Assembly (NCBI GenBank): GCA_023414985.1
Contig: JAEZLY010000141.1
Span: 1-48,849, forward strand
Origin: Bacillota bacterium
GTDB lineage: Bacteria > Bacillota > Clostridia > Lachnospirales > Lachnospiraceae
Reading direction: 5' to 3'
DNA: 48,849 nucleotides
The notes beneath the pieces were generated by a model. It made no database searches and had not been told where the DNA came from. It worked only from the letters and a program-made list of their open reading frames with translations. The position numbers and the translations under genes were made by a program. Below, one piece after another: positions 42,258 through 48,849 of this stretch. Numbering within the stretch: position 1 is the stretch's first letter; every line of letters begins with the position of its first letter.

Positions 42258-44645
42258 TTATTTCATGTATTCCGATGTATAATAATACTTCAGCGTATCT
42301 GAAGTATATACACCGTAGGTCCTGTTTACACGGATAAAGGTCTCCCCCGCATACTTCAGATAGTTCTTGAGCATTAAGCTGATTTCATCAGCATTTACTT
42401 CATTATAGGTAATGGCGTATTCACTTCCGGTACCATTATTCTTCCAGGGCATCAGCTGAATCGGCCTGGGAACATTGGTAAAGTAATTCCCTGTTATCAC
42501 AGGATGGATCACACCGCTTGCCAGAACTGCACGCTCAGTACCCTGCCCCATATTCACGTTCGTAATGTGGTTTCCCATAATGACCGGGTTCTTCCAGTTT
42601 AGGATTCGGATGGCGTCTGAGCTGGTATTCTCAATATTATTATTCAATATCCTGATATTCTCGTGATATTTATCCTCGGAATACTTATGAGTACCGACTG
42701 CCCGCTCCAGATTTCGAAAGCTGTTTTTCTGAATGACGACATCTAAATCCGGGGTACAGTCATAGCTGGTCCAGGTCGCATGGAAGCCTCCGGTCTTACT
42801 ATCAGGTGTATCAATATTAATTGCTTCCTTGATTCCGGACTCGGATGCCTTATGATCTTCAAAGCTGTTATTTTCGATCAGGATATTCCGGGAGGCGTCC
42901 AATTCTATAAAATGACCGCCGTACATATTACGGAACCGGATCCCTTTCACGGTTACCTCAGTATTATGTCCGAACATGATTCCAATCGCACCGTCGACAT
43001 AATTCAAATCTATGGCAGCACTGCCCTCACCGATGAACTTGATATCCGTCTCACCGCCGTATCCCGAATAAGCACCGGCAACTGCTGCCTTGGACGGCGC
43101 CGCAAGATGGAACATGGCTTTGGAGCTCTCAATCTGTGTCGTACCTGTCTGCTCCTTCTTACGGAGCACTGCTCCGTCCTTTAGATTGATGGTTACATGG
43201 GACGGTACATGAAGTGCATTCGTTATATCATAGGTACCGGAGGTCAGGATCAGGGTTCCTCCACCTGTCTTCTCCAATTGTTCTAAATAGGAACGCAGCA
43301 CATAATACATCCTCGTATCCGGTGTATAGGTACTGAAATTACTGTATTTATTCTGAAAAGGTTCCGAGGTCGGTGATAGAGTGAAAGAATTCAATGAGGC
43401 ATTGACAATCTCCCATTTCTCCGTATCCTGTGTAAATTCATTATAGGTTTTGTTATAGCGGATGAAGTATTCATCCATATCTGCAAGCGTATTGGAAAGG
43501 ATCGCAGCCTTATTCTCTTCGCTGATGCTGTTATAGGTTATCGCATATCCGGCTCCGCTGTTCGTATTCTTCCAGGGTAAAATCTGTATCGCACGATCCA
43601 CATCGTTAAAAGTATTCCTGGTTATTGTCGGATTCTTGGCACCGCTGACATAGACTCCCTTCAGACTGTCTTTCGTACTTCTGATTCCGGAAAAACGGTT
43701 ACTGCTGATTGTACTGTCCTCCCAATTCAGCATACGGATACCGCAGGAAGTCATGGATGTAATCACATTATCCTGGATGCAGATCCGACAGTGATACTTA
43801 CCCTCGGTATATTTGAAGCTGCCGACCGCCCTCTCCAGCTTCGTGAATTCATTGTTCTTTATCGTAATATCCTTACATATGGTACGATCTGCCTTACTCC
43901 AGGAGTAAAGGAAGGTTCCGGTGGTTGTATCGGGTGTCTCTATCGCGATCGCTTCCTTACTGCCGGTAGAGGAAGCCTTATGATCAGAAAAGCGGTTATC
44001 CTGGATCGTAACTCTTCTGGATGCTCCGATTTTGATAAAGCTGCCATTATTCATTCTCTGAAAGCTGATCCCCCGGATGATAATGTCCGAATTATGTCCG
44101 ATTACTATTCCGGTGGCGTCTTTACTATAATTTAAGTCTATGCTTGCCGAGCCCTCGCCCTGTATCGTAATCCCATGCTCTCCCTGATACCCTGCCGCAG
44201 CTGATGTTCTGCCGGCTTTGCCCGGTGCAATCAGCTGGAGCATAACTGAGGTAGGGGCAAGCGCTTTTGTTCCCGTATCATTACTTTTCACCAGCTTGAC
44301 GCCATCCTTTAGGATCAGGGTGATTCCGGAGGAAATGTTCAGTGTATTGGTAATCTGATAGGTCCCTTCCGAGAGGACAAGCTTTCCTCCTCCCTGCTTT
44401 TCCAGCAGCTCTAAGTAGGAACGAAGCATGTAGTACTGTCTGGTTTTAGAATTATAGGTTGAAGAGGACTGATACTTCTTCTGATACGGAGTACTGCCGG
44501 GTTTGACAGTATACGTATTTCCTGCTGCCTCTTCTGCCTTGGCATACGATACAGGCGAAAAAAGCCCGCATAACAATACAGAGATGAGGAATATATAAAT
44601 TCCTGTCACCCCTGTTCTGATCCATCTTTGTCCTGTCCTTCTCAT
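42258..44645 (-). CDS. Secreted right-handed beta-helix protein with tandem halves
   Basis: A 795-residue exported protein (signal peptide about 38 residues, ending near SYAKAEE). It consists of two copies of one 360-residue beta-helix domain. Matching blocks are RSYLELLEKQGGGKLVLSEGTYQITN and RSYLEQLEKTGGGTLILTSGTYDITN, and then IAIETPD/INIDTPD and AVGSFKYTEGKYH/AVGTHKYSEDKYH. Each half looks like a pectate-lyase or PbH1-type polysaccharide-binding or lyase fold; a catalytic site could not be identified. The start is the ATG at 44645 with GGAGG before it. Function is likely cell-surface or spore-coat glycan-related. Confidence 0.85.
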   Translation of the reverse strand: MRRTGQRWIRTGVTGIYIFLISVLLCGLFSPVSYAKAEEAAGNTYTVKPGSTPYQKKYQSSSTYNSKTRQYYMLRSYLELLEKQGGGKLVLSEGTYQITNTLNISSGITLILKDGVKLVKSNDTGTKALAPTSVMLQLIAPGKAGRTSAAAGYQGEHGITIQGEGSASIDLNYSKDATGIVIGHNSDIIIRGISFQRMNNGSFIKIGASRRVTIQDNRFSDHKASSTGSKEAIAIETPDTTTGTFLYSWSKADRTICKDITIKNNEFTKLERAVGSFKYTEGKYHCRICIQDNVITSMTSCGIRMLNWEDSTISSNRFSGIRSTKDSLKGVYVSGAKNPTITRNTFNDVDRAIQILPWKNTNSGAGYAITYNSISEENKAAILSNTLADMDEYFIRYNKTYNEFTQDTEKWEIVNASLNSFTLSPTSEPFQNKYSNFSTYTPDTRMYYVLRSYLEQLEKTGGGTLILTSGTYDITNALHVPSHVTINLKDGAVLRKKEQTGTTQIESSKAMFHLAAPSKAAVAGAYSGYGGETDIKFIGEGSAAIDLNYVDGAIGIMFGHNTEVTVKGIRFRNMYGGHFIELDASRNILIENNSFEDHKASESGIKEAINIDTPDSKTGGFHATWTSYDCTPDLDVVIQKNSFRNLERAVGTHKYSEDKYHENIRILNNNIENTSSDAIRILNWKNPVIMGNHITNVNMGQGTERAVLASGVIHPVITGNYFTNVPRPIQLMPWKNNGTGSEYAITYNEVNADEISLMLKNYLKYAGETFIRVNRTYGVYTSDTLKYYYTSEYMK

Positions 44646-44672
44646 CTGCTGTACCTCCGTTCGTATCACTCA

Positions 44673-44753
44673 GTATGCTAATCGGCATACAATTGTACTA
44701 AATGAGTCTTTAGAATGTTCCTTCGTTTTAACTTTATCATGACATCTTGTCAA
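44673..44753 (-). promoter_or_regulatory. Promoter and palindrome upstream of the beta-helix gene
   Basis: The minus strand has TTGACA (44748-44753), a 17-bp spacer and TAAAAC (44725-44730). A palindrome GTATGC-6-GCATAC (44673-44678/44685-44690) lies between it and the start. Confidence 0.45.
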
Positions 44754-44775
44754 AGAAGAGTCATTTTTATTAATT

Positions 44776-46491
44776 CTATGTACCTTGATTACTTGCTCTC
44801 AGCTGATCAAATACATTATAAATGTCGAGAATTCCGTATCCCCAATCCCTGTTCGGATAGACCAGATTTTCGCTCCGATCAGCACCGCGGATTAGAAATT
44901 TCTTGGCCTCCACCGTGTCAATTCCCGGATAATTATTTCTAACGATTGCCCATTCCAAAAGAATTGCTGTCACCCCTGCCGTATGAGCAGCCGCGGCTCC
45001 TGTCCCGGTATAGGTCGTATATCCGTGGTTCAGAGAAGGACATTGTATATTAACTCCGGGAGCCGCAAAATCCGGTTTGATGGCTCCTGTCCTTGTATAA
45101 CCCCTTCCGGCCTGTTGATACAGATTATTCCCGGGAGCCGGATTGTAGGCTGTTACCGTAATCGGGATCTGAGCATTTCCCGGGGAAGTAATCGTTGTAT
45201 AATTATTGGGTTGAACAAAATACGTATTATTTCCTATAAAACCATTCATCGGCAGCCAGATATGAAAGGATCCCTGCAGATTGCCTCTTGTATAGACCTG
45301 AAAGCGCCAGATCCCCGGAGACGGAGTTTTAAATCTCATTACAATCACCTGGTCCCCTGTAGAGGACTCGATAATTTCATAATCTACATTGATAACCGTC
45401 CTGTCGAAGATAAAGCTGATAACCCTGCTAACCTGCAGTCCTTCCGCTATCCTGGGAATATATTCTCCCGAGGGCGACAATATATCGATGGAATAGGTAT
45501 TCGGAGCAGTTCCCCATAGCTCCATCGAAAATCCTGCTTCATTCTCCCCCACATTCATTTCCACTGTTACAGTTCCGTCATTGGCACCAATTGTACTAAA
45601 AAAGTGTCTGCGGGCGTTGCCCTCATTTCCTGCGGAGATTACAACTGCGATACCCGGAAAATTGCCTCCTACCGAAAGAAGATTGGACAGGGCCCCCTTG
45701 CCATCATGAGAGCCCATGGAGGAACCCAGTCCGATACAGATCACCGCCGGCCGATTCAATCTCCGGGCTACTTCAATAACATATTGAGTCGCCCACATGA
45801 TATCATTTTCCTGATATGCGGCCACATTCGGCGGAATAAAGTAGAAATCCTTTAGATTTTGCTTTGCAGGTTTCAGTTTAACAACAACCAGTTCTGATCC
45901 GGGTACCACACCGCTGAAATCATTGGCCTCATCTGCAGAACCTGCTGCTATTCCGGCCAGTGCTGTCCCATGACCATTTTCATCCGTACTTGGTACCACC
46001 TCTAAGGGATTACTGCTCTGTAATGCCGTATTGATCGTATCACTCGAATATTCCGTACCGTATAGGGTGCTTGCAGGGAACTGTGCGCTTTCAATCGTCT
46101 GATCCCACAAGGACGCTATCCTGGTGGTGCCGTCCGCATTACGAAAGGCCGGATGGGTATAGTCAATCCCCGTATCGATGATTCCGATCAGAACCCCTTC
46201 TCCCAGCAACTGAAATACAGGAATCCGCCGAAGTCGGATTACACCGGAGGCTTCCAGGCTTTCCTGACTGGTAAGCCCATATATGGCAGGGATCACAGAA
46301 TACCCATATTGGGAGATTACTCTGCCTGACAGCAGACTGGCAGGAACATATGCAACCGCGTTACTTCCGTTCATGATTTGTACCATGCCCTGCGGGAAAA
46401 GGCTAAATACTCTTTGGTCCTGATTGTAAGGCACCATAAAATCCGCATAATCGTTACTTGTAATCCGTTGTCTGTCCGACTCAGTCAGCAT
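44776..46491 (-). CDS. Csp-type subtilase with missing nucleophile (pseudoprotease)
   Basis: A 571-residue S8 family protein that is homologous to the next gene along its whole length. It has an N-terminal prodomain of about 95 residues, then the subtilisin core with the Csp-type beta-sandwich (jelly-roll) inserted between the oxyanion asparagine and the Ser region. Asp106 (GIIDTGID) and His174 (NGHGTALAG) are present and the oxyanion Asn (ISAGNEGNARR) is kept. The nucleophile motif reads GTGAAAAHTAG instead of GTSxxAAHTAG: codon 498 is GGA (44998-45000). It should not cleave peptides. There is no signal peptide, as in spore-packed Csp proteins. Start: ATG with AGGAGG that overlaps the upstream stop. 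Confidence 0.85.
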   Translation of the reverse strand: MLTESDRQRITSNDYADFMVPYNQDQRVFSLFPQGMVQIMNGSNAVAYVPASLLSGRVISQYGYSVIPAIYGLTSQESLEASGVIRLRRIPVFQLLGEGVLIGIIDTGIDYTHPAFRNADGTTRIASLWDQTIESAQFPASTLYGTEYSSDTINTALQSSNPLEVVPSTDENGHGTALAGIAAGSADEANDFSGVVPGSELVVVKLKPAKQNLKDFYFIPPNVAAYQENDIMWATQYVIEVARRLNRPAVICIGLGSSMGSHDGKGALSNLLSVGGNFPGIAVVISAGNEGNARRHFFSTIGANDGTVTVEMNVGENEAGFSMELWGTAPNTYSIDILSPSGEYIPRIAEGLQVSRVISFIFDRTVINVDYEIIESSTGDQVIVMRFKTPSPGIWRFQVYTRGNLQGSFHIWLPMNGFIGNNTYFVQPNNYTTITSPGNAQIPITVTAYNPAPGNNLYQQAGRGYTRTGAIKPDFAAPGVNIQCPSLNHGYTTYTGTGAAAAHTAGVTAILLEWAIVRNNYPGIDTVEAKKFLIRGADRSENLVYPNRDWGYGILDIYNVFDQLRASNQGT

Positions 46492-46503
46492 CCCGTACAC
46501 CTC

Positions 46504-48210
46504 CTATCCTCCCTCACTTGTCCGAAGGGAATCATAGATATTATATACATCCAGTATTCCATATCCCCAGTCTCTGTTCGGATATTGGATGTTAAGCTCT
46601 CGCCTGGCCCCCCGAATCATAAATACTTTTAGATCCAGCGTATTGACATTCGGCCTGTTGCCTCTCACCGCAGCCCATTCCAGTAACATTGCAACAACAC
46701 CTGCCGTATGTGCCGCGCTGGGGCTGGTACCAGTGACCTCCGTAAAGCCCTGCTCCTTCGTCGGAGCCAGGATATTGACTCCCGGAGCAGCGATCTCCGG
46801 CTTGATATCCCCGGTTCTGGTATATCCTCTGCTGGCATTGAGGTATAAACTGTCATCGGCGATATTATATGCCGTAGTTGTAATCGGTATCGTTGCATTG
46901 CCGGGAGACAATACCGTAGTATACGGATCGGAACGAATATAATAGGTATTATTGGAGATAAAGCCTTCCATCGGCAGCCAGGAATGGAACTGCGTCGCCA
47001 ATGGTCCTCCTCCGTAAATATTAAAGCGCCATATACCGGTTGCAGGATTTGAAAACCTGAGCAGAATTAGTTGATCCCCACTCTGGGATTCAATCAATTG
47101 ATAGTCGAGAACAATCCTTGTCGGTTCGAAGATAAATGTAATATCCCGGGTCTCATCCAGTCTCGCTGCAATCCTCGGGACGGTCTCACCGGAGGGGGTC
47201 TGGATATCGATGGAAAAACTCCCGGGAGAGGACCCCCAGATTTCCATTGAGAAACCAGGTTCATTTTCACCGACAAACAATTCCATAGTATCAAACCCAA
47301 CAGCCGGATCGATCGTACCAAAGAAATGTCTTCTGGCATTGCCTTCATTTCCGGCTGCCACTACAACTCCAAACTGAATATGCTGTGCCTGCAAAGACAG
47401 ATAACTGCTCAGTGTTCCTCTTCCGTCATGAGCACCCTGCGAGGTCCCAAAGGCTATACACACGACTATAGGACGGTTCAAATGATTAGCAACTCTATTG
47501 ACATAATCAACGGCGAAGATGATATCATTCTCCTGATAGGCCGGAACATCCAGAGGGATACGGAAGAATTCTCTTAAATACTGTTTTGCCGGCTTCAGCT
47601 TGACAACAACAAGCTCCGCATCCGGAACTACTCCGGAGAAGCCGCTTTCCTGCACCTCATTTCCAGCTGCTATACCGGCAACCATGGTTCCATGCCCTAC
47701 TTCATCTGTTGTCGGCACGATGCTTCGGGGATTTTCGCTGGCTAAAGCCTGGTTGATCTGTTCTCTGGTATATTCCGTTCCATAATAGGTTCCCTCCGGA
47801 AATTGATCACTGAACACTGTCTGATCCCAGATTGACACGATCTTTGTTGTATTATCAGCATTACGGAAAATCGGATTAGTGTAATCAATGCCTGAATCAA
47901 TCACCGCAACCAAAACACCCTGACCACGGAGGTTAAAGTTCGGAATATTACGGAGTCTTATTATACCGGAAGCTTCCAGACTTGCTTCACTGATTAAACC
48001 GAATAAGGATGGCATGACCGCATAGCCCAGAGTGGATATGGTGGTATCTGTAATCTGACTGACCGGAACATGCACCACTGCATAAAAAAAATTAATAATA
48101 TGGACCGAGGCATTTTGAAAACGATTTAGTACATTCATGTCGCCGCTGTAAGTTACCAGCAGATCGGCATAATCGTTGCTGATGATCCTTTGCCGTTCCT
48201 CCTCCGTCAT
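46504..48210 (-). CDS. Csp-type subtilase with complete triad (CspB-like germination protease)
   Basis: A 568-residue S8 protease with prodomain (about 1-95), core and inserted jelly-roll domain. The triad is Asp105 (VLVAVIDSGID), His173 (EVGHGTMVAG) and Ser496 (TGTSPSAAHTAG); the oxyanion Asn is in AAGNEGNARR. Clostridial CspA/B/C proteases of this build activate the cortex hydrolase SleC during spore germination. No secretion signal is present, in line with packaging in the spore. The start is the ATG at 48210 with GGGGGAG before it. The pseudoprotease follows after 12 bp, so both are made together. Confidence 0.87.
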   Translation of the reverse strand: MTEEERQRIISNDYADLLVTYSGDMNVLNRFQNASVHIINFFYAVVHVPVSQITDTTISTLGYAVMPSLFGLISEASLEASGIIRLRNIPNFNLRGQGVLVAVIDSGIDYTNPIFRNADNTTKIVSIWDQTVFSDQFPEGTYYGTEYTREQINQALASENPRSIVPTTDEVGHGTMVAGIAAGNEVQESGFSGVVPDAELVVVKLKPAKQYLREFFRIPLDVPAYQENDIIFAVDYVNRVANHLNRPIVVCIAFGTSQGAHDGRGTLSSYLSLQAQHIQFGVVVAAGNEGNARRHFFGTIDPAVGFDTMELFVGENEPGFSMEIWGSSPGSFSIDIQTPSGETVPRIAARLDETRDITFIFEPTRIVLDYQLIESQSGDQLILLRFSNPATGIWRFNIYGGGPLATQFHSWLPMEGFISNNTYYIRSDPYTTVLSPGNATIPITTTAYNIADDSLYLNASRGYTRTGDIKPEIAAPGVNILAPTKEQGFTEVTGTSPSAAHTAGVVAMLLEWAAVRGNRPNVNTLDLKVFMIRGARRELNIQYPNRDWGYGILDVYNIYDSLRTSEGG

Positions 48211-48281
48211 ACGGCTCCCCCCTATGAACACTCTTTACACTATTATATAAATAATAATTAAAATATATTATCATAGAATAA

Positions 48282-48344
48282 CAAAAAGGAAGTAACGTAA
48301 GCGGATACTCCGGTCCTCAGACCATCAAGCCGTTCGTTACTTCC
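48282..48344 (-). terminator. Terminator after rplT
   Basis: On the minus strand GGAAGTAACG pairs with CGTTACTTCC, enclosing a smaller hairpin (CGGCTTGATGG...CCG), and is followed by TTTTTG. Confidence 0.85.
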
Positions 48345-48376
48345 TTCTCTATAGAAAGTCGATTTATACCAAAGAG

Positions 48377-48733
48377 TTATGCCAACTTGGATTTAGCAAC
48401 CTCAGCCAGTGCTGTAAAGCCCTGAGCATCGTTGATCGCCATATCCGCAAGCATCTTTCTGTTGATGTCAACATTAGCTACTTTTAAACCATGCATTAAC
48501 TTGCTGTAGGATAAGCCGTTCATTCTAGCTGCTGCATTAATTCTTGCAATCCATAACTGTCTGAACTGTCTCTTTCTTTCTTTTCTGCCTGCAAAAGAGG
48601 ATGTTAATGCTCTCATAACAGACTGCTTTGCTACTCTATACTGTTTGGATCTGGCACCTCTAAAACCCTTAGCCAGCTTTAATACTTTATTATGTCTTTT
48701 CTTAGCGTTTAATCCGCCCTTCACTCTTGCCAT
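48377..48733 (-). CDS. rplT: Large-subunit ribosomal protein L20
   Basis: A 118-residue L20 with the family's usual length and hallmarks: MARVKGGLNAKKRHNKVLKLAKGFRGARS, RKRQFRQLWIARINAAARMNGLSYSKL. It assembles early on 23S rRNA and often regulates its own operon by binding the leader. GGAGGAATAG lies before the ATG. It directly follows rpmI (about 25 bp), as in the infC-rpmI-rplT operon. Confidence 0.98.
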   Translation of the reverse strand: MARVKGGLNAKKRHNKVLKLAKGFRGARSKQYRVAKQSVMRALTSSFAGRKERKRQFRQLWIARINAAARMNGLSYSKLMHGLKVANVDINRKMLADMAINDAQGFTALAEVAKSKLA

Positions 48734-48758
48734 GTTCTATTCCTCCTTATCACCAATC

Positions 48759-48849
48759 TTAAAGATATGGTAAGATTTTCTTCATGTTTTTGATATTAGT
48801 TGAATCCGTCATAGTTCCTTTTCTCAGATTCCTCTTTCTTTTTGCGGAT
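48759..48849 (-). CDS. rpmI: Large-subunit ribosomal protein L35, C-terminal part
   Basis: The window ends inside the gene. The last 29 codons (read from the right edge) give SAKRKRNLRKGTMTDSTNIK and then KNMKKILPYL-type residues, a clear L35 C-terminus. It overlaps no other gene and is followed by rplT on the same strand. Confidence 0.93.
   Translation of the reverse strand, partial: SAKRKRNLRKGTMTDSTNIKNMKKILPYL

Overview
The window looks like chromosomal DNA of a spore-forming, saccharolytic anaerobe of the Clostridia, most likely Lachnospiraceae. The assignment rests on Gram-positive-type GalT, paired Csp-type subtilases, CPBP protease, LiaF-like and DUF4097 proteins, GGAGG-type ribosome binding sites, two TTG starts and moderate G+C. 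No phage, insertion sequence, CRISPR array or rRNA was seen.

Layout. (1) 1-1564: end of a ComEC-like hydrolase, DUF3006, free methionine-sulfoxide reductase and, convergent, a shikimate-kinase homologue lacking one substrate arginine. (2) 1732-7327: PQ-loop protein, then a Leloir operon read leftward (galK-galE-galT) preceded by an ArsR-like and an Lrp/AsnC regulator. (3) 7430-14360: a compact Listeria-type extracellular electron transfer (EET) locus, ndh2-dmkB-dmkA-pplA-like-apbE. The parts are NADH dehydrogenase, demethylmenaquinone synthesis, a surface flavoprotein and the enzyme that attaches FMN. It is preceded by a hairpin-rich leader and, further upstream, a candidate structured RNA with its own terminator. 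(4) 14586-23743: three AraC regulators, two MATE exporters, a hypothetical protein and a GH3 beta-glucosidase. (5) 23952-28570: DUF2680 protein, an aldose-1-epimerase homologue without its catalytic residues, asparaginase, MFS transporter, a tiny repeat protein (RNDAG) and tRNA-Gln(CUG). (6) 28735-37239: serine hydrolase, amidohydrolase, CDF metal transporter, membrane GDPD, iron alcohol dehydrogenase, DUF4097 lipoprotein and YbjQ protein. (7) 37285-37565: a 281-bp element that folds as a closing stem plus three hairpins. (8) 37853-44645: CPBP protease, D-Ala-D-Ala carboxypeptidase, a LiaF-like/DUF4097 envelope-stress-type operon and a duplicated beta-helix protein. (9) 44776-48210: two subtilases of the spore-germination Csp type, one with a complete triad and one whose nucleophilic serine is glycine. 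(10) rplT and the end of rpmI.

The most interesting items are the EET locus with its RNA elements, the protease/pseudoprotease pair, the four-way palindromic element and the RNDAG repeat gene. All functions are inferred from reading the sequence; no database search was possible.
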